From Paracoccaceae bacterium (GTDB lineage: Bacteria; Pseudomonadota; Alphaproteobacteria; Rhodobacterales; Rhodobacteraceae), in the NCBI GenBank assembly GCA_022448925.1, contig JAKVCP010000004.1:1-36112 (forward strand): 36,112 bases of DNA. The letters are read 5' to 3'. Positions 19,704 to 27,894 of this stretch are shown one piece after another (positions within the stretch are counted from its first letter, which is position 1; the number at the start of each line of letters is the position of its first letter). The translations under genes and the position numbers were made by a program. Below the pieces are notes generated by a model. The model did not search any database and was not told where the DNA came from. It saw only the letters and a list, made by a program, of their open reading frames with translations.

Positions 19704-19994
19704 ATGCCCGGAGCTCTTTGGATTGCCCATGTAGATGTGACCGACCCCGAGGCCTATGGGAAATACGCCGCGCTGGCCGGGCCTGCTATCGCGAAGCACG
19801 GTGGCCATTTCCTTGCGCGCGCGACACGATATGTGCAACTGGAGGGCCCGGATCGCCCGCGCAATGTTGTCGCGCAATTTCCGTCTTTGGAGGCGGCGGA
19901 AACATGCTATCATTCAGCAGAATATCAAAGCGCCCTTGACCATGCGCGGGGCGCGGCGCAGCGTGAATTGGTCATCGTCGAACTTTCTGAGTAA
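19704..19994 (+). CDS. DUF1330 domain protein
   Basis: A 96-residue protein with the DUF1330 dimeric alpha/beta-barrel pattern: W-I-A-H-V-D-V-T-D-P-E-A-Y at the N-terminus, then F-L-A-R-A-T-R-Y, and a C-terminal half with E-Y-Q-S-A-L and R-E-L-V-I-V-E. It covers the whole domain and nothing else. The function of this family is unknown. The start is 5 bases after the alaS stop, with AAGGA in the end of alaS serving as ribosome binding site, so it is expressed with alaS, though no functional link is implied. Confidence 0.88.
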   Translation: MPGALWIAHVDVTDPEAYGKYAALAGPAIAKHGGHFLARATRYVQLEGPDRPRNVVAQFPSLEAAETCYHSAEYQSALDHARGAAQRELVIVELSE

Positions 19995-20327
19995 GTGACG
20001 ATTTAACTCATTAACCAAGGTATTTTTTGGGACTCGACTGAGCTTTGGTTCAGTCATGCGATTCGCATGTGTCTGCGCCAGCTGTTTGGTAAATGTGGAC
20101 AATTACACAGTATCCACACATTGTTGCGCGATCCGAAACGATCAATTGTTGCAAGGCGCCGGACAATTATGGCAAAACTATGGCGGATTGATCACAGAAC
20201 CCATGTTTTTCGGGGTATTTGTTCTAACCCAATGCCATTATTACATTTCCATGCTTTTTTGGTGTCGCCTAAAGCGAAGTTTGCTCGCTAGTATTTGGGC
20301 ACCCGCAATTGAATTGGGAGATATAAA
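19995..20327. other. Intergenic region with several small inverted repeats
   Basis: No gene is seen in these 333 bases; plus-strand reading frames lack a ribosome binding site and recognisable sequence. It holds GACTGA paired with TCAGTC (around 20035-20054), ATGCG/CGCAT just after it, and GTGGA/TCCAC around 20095-20120. TTAACTCATTAAC near the left end resembles a CtrA box but has the wrong spacing. The right part probably contains the promoter of the small secreted protein gene, and GGGAG lies 8 bases before its ATG. Confidence 0.4.
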
Positions 20328-20597
20328 ATGAAAAAATTGCTCATGGGCGCCGCGCTGGCATTCACAACTGTAGCGGCTCCGGCATTCGCCTGGGAAGGTC
20401 AAGTGGTTGCCTGCTACGACAAGATCTGGATGCCCGCCAAGTACAAGACCCACAAGAAATTGATCATGGCAGCCCACACAGAGTGGGAATATCGCAATGG
20501 ACAGATGATCAAGGTTCACTACCCGGCGGTCTACAAAGAAACAGAACACCAGGTTGCGCCTGGATACTATGTCGCCCGTAAGGCTGCATGCAAATAA
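20328..20597 (+). CDS. Small secreted two-cysteine protein, function unknown
   Basis: An 89-residue protein I do not recognise. A classic signal peptide is visible: M-K-K-L-L, a hydrophobic core, and an A-F-A cleavage site at about residue 21. The mature 68 residues are rich in Lys, Tyr and Trp. They contain two cysteines, one near the N-terminus (V-V-A-C-Y-D) and one as the next-to-last residue (A-A-C-K), which could form a disulfide in the periplasm. GGGAG lies 8 bases before the ATG, and a strong terminator follows the stop, so it appears to be a single-gene transcript. Its clear start, signal peptide, ribosome binding site and terminator support a real gene. Confidence 0.8.
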   Translation: MKKLLMGAALAFTTVAAPAFAWEGQVVACYDKIWMPAKYKTHKKLIMAAHTEWEYRNGQMIKVHYPAVYKETEHQVAPGYYVARKAACK

Positions 20598-20625
20598 TCG
20601 GAATTTTTCGATTTTATATAGTTAG

Positions 20626-20660
20626 AAGGGCGTGACCAGAAGGTCGCGCCCTTTATTTTT
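20626..20660 (+). terminator. Strong Rho-independent terminator
   Basis: AAGGGCGTGACC (20626-20637) pairs along its whole length (one G-T wobble) with GGTCGCGCCCTT (20642-20653) around a four-base loop. It is followed by TATTTTT. It ends the small secreted protein transcript and lies just before the 3' end of convergent typA. Confidence 0.9.
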
Positions 20661-20680
20661 GTGCAAAGATTGGTTCAACT

Positions 20681-22498
20681 TTACAGGACCTTGGACATCC
20701 GCTTGCGCTCATGCGGGTCAAGGTAGCGTTTCCGCAGGCGAATAGAGTTTGGCGTCACCTCGACCAGTTCGTCGTCGTTGATGTAGGCGATCGCCTCTTC
20801 CAGGCTGAATTGCACATGCGGGGTCAAGCGCACGGCGTCATCGGAACCGCTGGCGCGGACGTTGGTCAGTTTCTTTCCCTTCAGCGGGTTAACTTCCAGG
20901 TCGTTATCGCGCGAATGCTCGCCGATAATCATCCCTTGGTATACCTTGGCTTGTGGCCCGACGAACATGCGACCACGTTCCTCAAGGTTCCATAGCGCAT
21001 ACGCCACTGCATCGCCGTTCTCCATTGAGATCAGCACACCGGCGCGTCGGCCGGGAATGGGGCCTTTATGTGCTACCCAACCGTGGAAAACTCGGTTCAG
21101 AACCCCGGTGCCACGGGTGTCGGTCAGGAATTCGCCGTGATAGCCGATCAAGCCGCGTGAGGGCACATGAGCGATGATCCGTGTCTTGCCAGCCCCCGCT
21201 TGCCGCATTTCAACCAACTCGCCCTTTCGCGTGCCAGTGACCTTTTCGATCACCGCACCAGAATATTCGTCGTCGACGTCGATCGTGACCTCTTCGACGG
21301 GCTCGAGCGTTTGGCCGTCTTCTTCGCGCATCAGCACACGCGGTCGTGAAATTCCAAGTTCAAAGCCTTCGCGGCGCATGTTTTCGATCAGAACGCCCAT
21401 TTGAAGCTCGCCTCGGCCGGCGACCTCAAAGGCCTCGCCACCTGGGGTGTCAGTGACTTTGATGGCAACGTTTGATTCCGCTTCCTTCAAAAGGCGATCG
21501 CGGATCACACGGCTTTGCACCTTTTTGCCATCCCGCCCGGCCAAAGGGCTGTCGTTGATCCCGAAGGTGACGGTGATGGTCGGCGGATCGATGGGCTGGG
21601 CGTCCAGCGCGTCCTCGACGGCCAGTGCGCAGATGGTGTCAGCCACTGTTGCTTTCGACATCCCCGCTAGGCTGACGATATCGCCGGCCGTTGCTTCTTC
21701 AATGTCCTGTTGCGCAAGCCCGCGAAAGGCCTGAATCTTGGTGACGCGGAATTGTTCGATCTTTTGACCGATCCGGCTGAGCGCCTGCACGGTTGCGCCG
21801 ACCTTGAGGCGCCCGGATTCAACGCGTCCCGTTAGAATGCGGCCCACAAAGGGATCGCTGCCCAGCGTTGTTGCGAGCATGCGGAAATCTTCGTCCTGTC
21901 GGGCAATCTGCTTGGGCTCTGGCACATGATTGACGATCAGGTTGAACAGGGCGGTCAGATCCTGACGTGGGCCGTCCAATTCGGCGTCCGCCCAGCCATT
22001 TCGGCCCGAGGCATACATGTGCGGAAAGTCCAGCTGATCCTCTGTTGCGTCAAGCGAAGCAAACAGGTCAAAGCATTCATCGAGGGCACGGTCAGGCTCT
22101 GCGTCGGGCTTGTCGACCTTGTTCAACACCACGATCGGGCGCAATCCCAGCGCCAGAGCCTTGGAGGTCACGAATTTGGTTTGCGGCATTGGGCCTTCGG
22201 CGGCGTCCACCAGAAGAACGACGCCGTCAACCATGCTTAGGATTCGCTCGACTTCGCCGCCGAAATCAGCGTGTCCCGGCGTGTCGACGATATTGATCCG
22301 CGTGCCTTTCCACTCGACCGAGGTCGGCTTTGCAAAGATCGTGATGCCGCGTTCGCGTTCAAGATCATTGCTGTCCATCGCGCGTTCGGCCACGGCCTGG
22401 TTTTCCCGGAACGCGCCGGATTGTTTCAGTAACTCGTCCACAAGCGTGGTTTTGCCATGGTCAACGTGTGCGATAATCGCGATGTTGCGAAGATCCAT
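20681..22498 (-). CDS. typA: Translational GTPase TypA/BipA
   Basis: A 605-residue ribosome-associated GTPase of the EF-G-related family, of standard length. The G1 loop is A-H-V-D-H-G-K-T-T (residues 9-17), switch regions include R-E-R-G-I-T-I, G3 is D-T-P-G-H-A-D-F-G-G-E-V-E-R, and G4 is N-K-V-D-K. The C-terminal part carries the TypA-specific G-Y-H-G-E-F-L-T-D-T-R-G-T-G region. It is involved in ribosome assembly and stress adaptation in other bacteria. ATG 22498 starts the conserved M-D-L-R-N-I-A-I-I-A-H; the in-frame start 45 bases upstream adds an unconserved tail. Bases 22499-22664 between typA and the SMR gene contain no gene. Confidence 0.97.
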   Translation of the reverse strand: MDLRNIAIIAHVDHGKTTLVDELLKQSGAFRENQAVAERAMDSNDLERERGITIFAKPTSVEWKGTRINIVDTPGHADFGGEVERILSMVDGVVLLVDAAEGPMPQTKFVTSKALALGLRPIVVLNKVDKPDAEPDRALDECFDLFASLDATEDQLDFPHMYASGRNGWADAELDGPRQDLTALFNLIVNHVPEPKQIARQDEDFRMLATTLGSDPFVGRILTGRVESGRLKVGATVQALSRIGQKIEQFRVTKIQAFRGLAQQDIEEATAGDIVSLAGMSKATVADTICALAVEDALDAQPIDPPTITVTFGINDSPLAGRDGKKVQSRVIRDRLLKEAESNVAIKVTDTPGGEAFEVAGRGELQMGVLIENMRREGFELGISRPRVLMREEDGQTLEPVEEVTIDVDDEYSGAVIEKVTGTRKGELVEMRQAGAGKTRIIAHVPSRGLIGYHGEFLTDTRGTGVLNRVFHGWVAHKGPIPGRRAGVLISMENGDAVAYALWNLEERGRMFVGPQAKVYQGMIIGEHSRDNDLEVNPLKGKKLTNVRASGSDDAVRLTPHVQFSLEEAIAYINDDELVEVTPNSIRLRKRYLDPHERKRMSKVL

Positions 22499-22664
22499 TT
22501 CGAGAGTGCCTTTTCCTGGGTGGTGCGCGCGGGTTAGCTGCAACTGCAGAAAAAGACCAGAGCCGAGTGTGTCTTGGCGGCATTTTGCGCAGTTCTTTTA
22601 CGGCTTTTCGCCAAGATCGCGTGTAATTGGGCGCTTGCCATCGCGGATTTGCGCGTACAACGCT

Positions 22665-22994
22665 TCAATGCGTCGCGGTTTTGGAAAACAGGTTAATGAC
22701 AACAATTCCCGCGATGATCAGGCCGATGCCAAGAACGGCCGGCAGATCAAGCTTTTGGCCAAAGACCGCAAGGGCGATCACGGAAATGAAGACAATGCCC
22801 AGGCCGGACCAGATCGCATAGGCGATACCCACTGGAAAATACCGCAATGCATGGCTGAGCAGGAAAAAGGCAAGCGCATAGCTGATCACCACGATCAAAG
22901 AGGGCGCCATTTTGGTAAATTGGCTGCTGGCCTGCAGCGCTGCCGTGCCAATTGTCTCTGCGAGAATGGCAAAGGTAAGCAAGAGATAGGGCAT
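22665..22994 (-). CDS. Small multidrug resistance (SMR) exporter
   Basis: A 109-residue inner-membrane protein with four transmembrane helices. The N-terminus has the diagnostic I-L-A-E-T-I-G-T, with Glu13 equivalent to the proton/substrate-coupling Glu14 of EmrE. Later come G-I-A-Y-A-I-W-S-G-L-G and a hydrophobic fourth helix ending I-N-L-F-S-K. SMR proteins work as dimers and export quaternary ammonium compounds, or guanidinium in the Gdx branch; I-A-Y-A-I-W-S-G-L-G favours the EmrE/Qac branch. GGAGG lies 5 bases before the ATG. It starts 46 bases downstream of the MttB-family gene on the same strand, so it is likely in one operon with it, hinting at a quaternary or methylated amine as substrate. 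Confidence 0.9.
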   Translation of the reverse strand: MPYLLLTFAILAETIGTAALQASSQFTKMAPSLIVVISYALAFFLLSHALRYFPVGIAYAIWSGLGIVFISVIALAVFGQKLDLPAVLGIGLIIAGIVVINLFSKTATH

Positions 22995-23040
22995 GAAACC
23001 TCCGATCAGGTGGACGGGCCTTGCAACCCGCCCGAAACCG

Positions 23041-24579
23041 TCAGGGCGAGAGATGAATCTTGAACGCCGCTCTCAGCTTTTGGTCCAACTCGGGATCAAA
23101 GGCCACAGCGCTCGGCCGCGACAAAATCTCTTGTTTGCGCTGCGTGGCGGAGTGAATCAGGTCCGGCTTGCCGGTTTCGTCCCACTCTTTCGGCGAAGCA
23201 CGGTTGCCGAGAGTTGGATAGACGTGGTCACGTTCCATCCGCCCCAAGGTCTGCGCGGTGCCCAGATAGTGGCCCGGCCCACCGATGCAAACCTCGCGGA
23301 TCTGATCCAGAGCCAGGGTTTCGTCATCGACTTCGATCCCGCGCACACAGCGTAAGGCCTGGCCGACCAGATCGTCACTCAGGATCAGACTTTCATGACA
23401 AAAGCCCAGCAGCGAGGCATGCATCCCTGCGGCCTCATAGACCATGTTCAGACCGGCCAGCCCTGCCATCACGTTTGAACACATCTGCTCCCATCCGGCC
23501 TGCATGTCAGGCATTTTGCTATCGCTGGCTCCTCCTGCTGCGCCCCCGGGAATGCCATAGAACTGGTGCATCTGTGCGCATCCCGCGCTGAGCAGGGCCT
23601 GTTCACCAGAGCCAACGGACATTGCGCCGCTGCGCAGGTCTAACCCAAAAGGCCAGGTTCCAAAGATAGCAGGATGGCCCGGGGCGATTGCGTTCACATA
23701 GACAATGCCTGCGAGACATTCGGCGGTTGCCTGGACCAAGGCCCCCGCAATCGTCGATGGAGCCGTTGCCCCCGCCATGCCTGCACTCAGCAACAAGACA
23801 GGCATGCCGGAGCGGATACATTGTTCCATGGTCTCGCAGCTTTCGGTTGCGAACTTCATTGGCGGGACAACAAAACAGTTTGAATTCGATACGAAGGGGC
23901 GCGCTCGCCAGCTTTGTTCGTCGCCTGCGATCATGTGCAACATATCGAATAGCGCGGGGGCATGGGATGGATCCGACAGTGAGATACCGATGTGCTTGGA
24001 CGTGCCGGAACAGCAGGCATAGACCGTGTTCAGATCCATCTCAAGGTTGTCAGAGATATCGCGTGCGACCATTGGCCTTTGAAAAAAGTGTATGTTTTCC
24101 AGTGATTGGGTGATCCTAGCTGCATCGTGAAGGTCTTGCAAAGTGCTTTCGCGGTAGTGGCGGCCGTCGACGTCCACGACGCTGACTGCTGCACCGGCGG
24201 TGCCATAGTGCACCCGGGTCCCGCTGAGATCCAGGTCATAGGTCGGATCGCGCCCACACAGTGTGACGGATGTTGCGGCCTTTGCCAGCATATCTTCGAC
24301 CAAAGCCGGCGGAAATCGCAGCCGGCCATCTTCACCAAGGATCGCTCCGGCTGCGGTCATGACGTCGATGCCCGATTGCGGGGCGTCGGCCAATCCAATC
24401 TCTTCCAAGGCGCGGAGGGCTGTCTGATGTATTCGCTGCACCTGTGTCCCTGTCAAAGGGCGAAACGCCCCGCCGGTCAGGCCGGGCTTGATAGGACGAA
24501 GGTGATCTGCAAGCTTGTCTGCGCGCGCTGCGCGGCGTGCGGCGCGACCGCCGGACCGGCGTTTTGTCTGTGTATCCAT
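23041..24579 (-). CDS. MttB-family (non-pyrrolysine) corrinoid methyltransferase
   Basis: A 512-residue protein of the trimethylamine methyltransferase (MttB, COG5598) superfamily. It shows the family segments F-R-P-L-T-G-T-Q-V-Q-R-I-H near the N-terminus, V-H-Y-G-T-A-G-A-A-V-S-V-V, A-I-F-G-T-W-P-F-G-L-D-L-R-S-G-A, and a C-terminal region with G-P-G-H-Y-L-G-T-A-Q-T-L. The frame has no internal amber codon, so it lacks pyrrolysine. Such members transfer a methyl group from glycine betaine, proline betaine, carnitine or similar compounds to a corrinoid protein. The substrate here is unknown, and no MttC-like corrinoid protein is in the window. The N-terminus is unusually basic (K-R-R-S-G-G-R-A-A-R-R-A-A-R-A). 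The ribosome binding site before ATG 24579 is weak. Confidence 0.87.
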   Translation of the reverse strand: MDTQTKRRSGGRAARRAARADKLADHLRPIKPGLTGGAFRPLTGTQVQRIHQTALRALEEIGLADAPQSGIDVMTAAGAILGEDGRLRFPPALVEDMLAKAATSVTLCGRDPTYDLDLSGTRVHYGTAGAAVSVVDVDGRHYRESTLQDLHDAARITQSLENIHFFQRPMVARDISDNLEMDLNTVYACCSGTSKHIGISLSDPSHAPALFDMLHMIAGDEQSWRARPFVSNSNCFVVPPMKFATESCETMEQCIRSGMPVLLLSAGMAGATAPSTIAGALVQATAECLAGIVYVNAIAPGHPAIFGTWPFGLDLRSGAMSVGSGEQALLSAGCAQMHQFYGIPGGAAGGASDSKMPDMQAGWEQMCSNVMAGLAGLNMVYEAAGMHASLLGFCHESLILSDDLVGQALRCVRGIEVDDETLALDQIREVCIGGPGHYLGTAQTLGRMERDHVYPTLGNRASPKEWDETGKPDLIHSATQRKQEILSRPSAVAFDPELDQKLRAAFKIHLSP

Positions 24580-25198
24580 GGAGATATCCGAGCAAGTTTT
24601 GGAGTGTCAAAAAGAGCGTGATCAGAGCGTGCAACAAAAAAGGGCCTGCCTCGCGCCGCCCGTCCGCGCCGCGCGCCAATTGTCAGCCCAAGCAGCTCTA
24701 TCCGGCTGTCTTCCTGATGCATCGACGTCTCTCCGTACGTCAGTGTGGGCCGGGGCTGGCGATGGGATCTGTTCTGAAACCGACAAACTGGCCGGTTTGC
24801 GTCTTTTTCTGATGCGATTTCTGTTTGATTGAGCACCCCGGGATGTGACGGTGTCGGGACCGGTGGTTCAAAAGCGCGACCGTCGGCCATGCCGAAACCG
24901 TTGGACACAGCTGCAAGTCCAGCAGATCCAGATCCTTCATCCTCTCCAATGTGTCTCTGCAGCACTGCGCGGCGGCTTAGAAATACTGAAAATTGTTTGT
25001 TTAAGGGATTGCTAGTGTGTGGTCCGCTATTGGGGGTCTACAGGGCCCGCTGGCCATAACATGAGGAACGCAGGACAATGTCGTCGACACCATTCCATCC
25101 GTTTCCGCGTCATGGTGCGCAATCCGGCCCCCGTCACGTATGGGCCATCGGAAATCGTCGCCTGCAACTGCAAACACTATAAATGATTGAGAAATACC
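24580..25198. other. 619-base intergenic region between mttB-like gene and chemoreceptor
   Basis: No convincing gene is visible. The minus strand has an ATG at 24722 with GGAGAG 6 bases before it, opening an 81-codon frame that runs into the MttB gene in another frame; a small inverted repeat (GACGT/ACGTC, about 24724-24741) overlaps that start. The plus strand has a 34-codon frame from 25078 with AGGA sequences before it. Neither has recognisable sequence. The region must hold the divergent promoters of the MttB-like and chemoreceptor genes. I see no riboswitch I can name. Confidence 0.4.
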
Positions 25199-26971
25199 AT
25201 GTCTGAGACAGCAACGCCGGTTCCGCTGCTTTCGCGCTTCAACACCATTTTTGTCAAATGTTCGCTGCTCTTTGCAGTTGCCATGCTTGTCCTGGGGGCG
25301 CTTTTGCTATTTCGCTTCTCCAGTTTGACAGAGCGGATTGTCACGGACCGCCTGCGCGATCTTGCGCATCATACGACCTTGGCGATCTCGCACCAGATGG
25401 CGGACTCAATGCAGTTCAAAGTTCAGGAAAAGCTGGAAGAAAGTCTGCATATCGCTCTTGAAGAGGCGGGCGAAAATGGGGTGTATGGCGCGATTTTTGA
25501 CCTCGAGGGCAAGCTGGTCATGCAACTCGGGAGCGATGACCTTGGCCATGCAGCCACAGCACGCAGTCTCGGGACAGAGGTGTTGCGTACAAACGCACCG
25601 CTTGAGGTGAATGACGGATTTCATGTCGCCTTCCCAATTCAAAAGAAAGAGGCCATGCCCACCCACGGTGTCTTTGTCATGCTTTGGGATCCGGCGCCAA
25701 GTCTTGCGCATCTCGCAGAAGAGCGTGTCCGGGTTGAAATTGAGGCGATGATCGCTCTGATCGCTATATTGGTCGGAGTATCCCTTGCGGTTCGTCAGCT
25801 GGTAACACGACCGCTTGTGCGGCTGTCAGACACCATCACCTTAGTTGGCGAAGGTCGGTTTGATGCGGCAGGAACCTTGCCTGAACGTGGGGATGAAATT
25901 GGTCATATCTCAGTTTCGGTCAAGACGATGTCCGCGCGTCTGGAAGAGGCACGAAGGCTTGAAGACATTGCGCAGATGGACGCACGGGCACAGGCAGATG
26001 TGGTCGAGTTGTTGCGGCGCGGGCTAAAAGCACTTGCGGAGGGTGATCTGACTGCGGGTATTGAAACCAGTTTCGCCGAAAAATACGAACCTCTACGCCA
26101 GGATTTCAATGCTGCGATTTCAAAGATGCGGCAGGCAATGTCAGAGGTCCGATCGAATGCAGACAGCATTCAAAGTGGCGCAGAAGAGATCAGTCGCGCC
26201 TCTGATGACTTGTCCCGACGGACTGAGTCCCAGGCGGCGACATTGGAAGAAACAGCAGCGGCGCTGGATCAGTTGGCAGCCAGCGTAAAATCGGCAGCAG
26301 AGGGTGCGAAAGAGGTTTCCAAGACCGTAAGTGAGACAAACACCATGGCATCTGAAAACGGACGGGTCATGCAAAATGCTATAGGGGCAATGTCCGAGAT
26401 TGAGAAATCGTCAGACCAGATTAATGAAATAATTGGCGTCATTGACGATATTGCTTTCCAAACCAACTTGCTTGCGTTGAATGCCGGGGTAGAGGCTGCC
26501 CGCGCTGGCGCGGCTGGAAAGGGCTTTGCTGTTGTTGCTTCAGAGGTGCGCGCGTTGGCTCAGCGCAGTTCCGATGCCGCAAAGCAGATCAAAACTCTGA
26601 TCAGCGGGTCGTCTCAACAAGTAAAGTCCGGCGCCAAATTGGTCGACCAGGCTGGTGAAGCCCTTATGATGGTCGTGACCAGTGTTGATCACATTTCAGA
26701 CCTTATTTCGGGGATTGCCACCGGGGCCTCGGAACAGGCAATCGGTGTGAGTGAGATCAACAAGGGCGTCAATAATTTGGATCAGGTGACGCAGCAGAAT
26801 GCGGCTATGGTCGAAGAGGCAACGGCCGCTGCACACATGTTGAAATCTGATGCAATGAGCCTGAACTCCATGGTCTCAAAATTTGAGGTCGCGATGGATG
26901 GGAGTGTAGAGCCGCAGATGATGGAACTGTCTGACATTACAGATCGGGCAAATGTGGCCCAGGCCATTTGA
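25199..26971 (+). CDS. Methyl-accepting chemotaxis protein
   Basis: A 590-residue transmembrane chemoreceptor. Membrane helix 1 is at about residues 20-42 and helix 2 at about 181-199, enclosing a periplasmic sensor of about 140 residues. A HAMP domain follows (200-255), then a second HAMP-like segment around L-A-E-G-D-L-T-A-G-I-E. The signalling tip reads E-I-I-G-V-I-D-D-I-A-F-Q-T-N-L-L-A-L-N-A-G-x-E-A-A-R with hallmark G-K-G-F-A-V-V-A-S-E-V-R. It would control the CheA kinase and flagellar motion. There is no C-terminal pentapeptide for CheR/CheB docking. The start is ATG 25199; the in-frame TTG at 25187 is less likely. No other chemotaxis genes are near, so it is an orphan receptor of unknown ligand. 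Confidence 0.93.
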   Translation: MSETATPVPLLSRFNTIFVKCSLLFAVAMLVLGALLLFRFSSLTERIVTDRLRDLAHHTTLAISHQMADSMQFKVQEKLEESLHIALEEAGENGVYGAIFDLEGKLVMQLGSDDLGHAATARSLGTEVLRTNAPLEVNDGFHVAFPIQKKEAMPTHGVFVMLWDPAPSLAHLAEERVRVEIEAMIALIAILVGVSLAVRQLVTRPLVRLSDTITLVGEGRFDAAGTLPERGDEIGHISVSVKTMSARLEEARRLEDIAQMDARAQADVVELLRRGLKALAEGDLTAGIETSFAEKYEPLRQDFNAAISKMRQAMSEVRSNADSIQSGAEEISRASDDLSRRTESQAATLEETAAALDQLAASVKSAAEGAKEVSKTVSETNTMASENGRVMQNAIGAMSEIEKSSDQINEIIGVIDDIAFQTNLLALNAGVEAARAGAAGKGFAVVASEVRALAQRSSDAAKQIKTLISGSSQQVKSGAKLVDQAGEALMMVVTSVDHISDLISGIATGASEQAIGVSEINKGVNNLDQVTQQNAAMVEEATAAAHMLKSDAMSLNSMVSKFEVAMDGSVEPQMMELSDITDRANVAQAI

Positions 26972-26996
26972 GTTTGGCTGAAACAATATGCCCGCG

Positions 26997-27031
26997 CTGG
27001 CAACAGGGAAACAAAGCCTCCCTGTTGCCAG
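26997..27031 (+). terminator. Long perfect hairpin after the chemoreceptor gene
   Basis: CTGGCAACAGGGA (26997-27009) pairs perfectly over 13 bases with TCCCTGTTGCCAG (27019-27031), loop of 9. It starts 25 bases after the chemoreceptor stop. No T run follows, so termination would depend on the stem alone or on Rho. Confidence 0.65.
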
Positions 27032-27222
27032 GTGTTGCCGGGTGTTTGTGGCGAAAGAAATAGCAAATTCGATCGGGAATTTTGCGACACAAACGATGCA
27101 ACAATTTTACCCTCATATGCGGTTGCAGCGGGTCATTGTCATTGTGCGCCAAGCCTTTCGCAAGACTGGTCATATGCACTAGAGTGCTTGGTGATTCCGA
27201 CATATTTCAAGGATTGAACCCC

Positions 27223-27891
27223 ATGCGTCCCTCAAACACCTTTGCCCTTGTATGTGCCTTGACCTTGCTCGCCTGTCCCGTGTCAGCACAGTCCGTCATA
27301 ACTTTGGATGATTTTGATCTTGGTGACGGCGCGGCGGACAGGCCTGCGGAAGGTTCGAAACAGGAAAGCGGGATTGCGCTTTGTCTGCGGGACCCTCGGT
27401 CCTGCGAGGAAGGATCCTTCAAGTCTTCGGTCGCGTTCTCAATCGACGATGTTGTCAACATCGGTATCATTGATCGGGAAGAGGTCGACGAAACGCGTGT
27501 CTCGGCAAACCCTGATCGTGATGGGGCAGCGGCCCCTGTGGTTTTGCCGTCAATTGATCTGGAGGTTCTTTTTGACAGCAATTCAGACAGTATTCGCGCG
27601 GACCAAATCCCACAACTGGTCGATCTGGCCGAGGTCCTGCGTGACGGGGATTTCGACGGTTACAAACTCATTTTTATGGGGCACACCGACGCCAAAGGAT
27701 CGGCAGAGTACAATCTTGAACTATCGCGTCGCCGGGCACAAAGTGTCGCAGCGTTTGTAACCTCTGCGGCTGCTTTGCCCGAATCTCTGGCTCAGTCCGT
27801 GGGTCTTGGATTTACCAGACTTGCCGATCCGGAAAACCCTTTGGCCGCAAACAACAGGCGCGTACAACTGGTGCTGGTTCCGGTACGCTAG
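27223..27891 (+). CDS. OmpA-family envelope protein
   Basis: A 222-residue exported protein. A signal peptide (M-R-P-S-N-T-F followed by a hydrophobic stretch to V-S-A-Q) is cleaved at about residue 22; there is no lipobox cysteine in the usual place. The first half is acidic and unrecognised, with two cysteines about 9 residues apart. The second half is an OmpA-C peptidoglycan-binding domain: V-L-F-D-S-N-S-D-S-I, then G-H-T-D-A-K-G-S-A-E-Y-N and L-S-R-R-R-A-Q-S-V, ending N-N-R-R-V-Q-L-V-L. It would anchor to the cell wall in the periplasm. ATG 27223 was chosen over a start at 27082 because the signal peptide begins there and AAGGA lies 9 bases upstream. Its stop is 3 bases from the stop of the convergent caspase-like gene. 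Confidence 0.88.
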   Translation: MRPSNTFALVCALTLLACPVSAQSVITLDDFDLGDGAADRPAEGSKQESGIALCLRDPRSCEEGSFKSSVAFSIDDVVNIGIIDREEVDETRVSANPDRDGAAAPVVLPSIDLEVLFDSNSDSIRADQIPQLVDLAEVLRDGDFDGYKLIFMGHTDAKGSAEYNLELSRRRAQSVAAFVTSAAALPESLAQSVGLGFTRLADPENPLAANNRRVQLVLVPVR

Positions 27892-27894
27892 AGA

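Noticed and set aside
19047-19913. 288-codon minus-strand open frame across the alaS 3' end
   Set aside because: It is antisense to the conserved alaS and DUF1330 genes and is rich in Ser/Pro/Ala as expected for a shadow frame of GC-rich DNA.
19999-20015. TTAACTCATTAAC as a CtrA box before the small secreted protein gene
   Set aside because: The spacing between TTAA half-sites is 4 instead of 7, and it lies more than 300 bases from the gene.
22110-23063. 317-codon plus-strand open frame across the typA start and the SMR gene
   Set aside because: Both minus-strand genes are well-recognised families; the frame is antisense to them and contains only low-information sequence.
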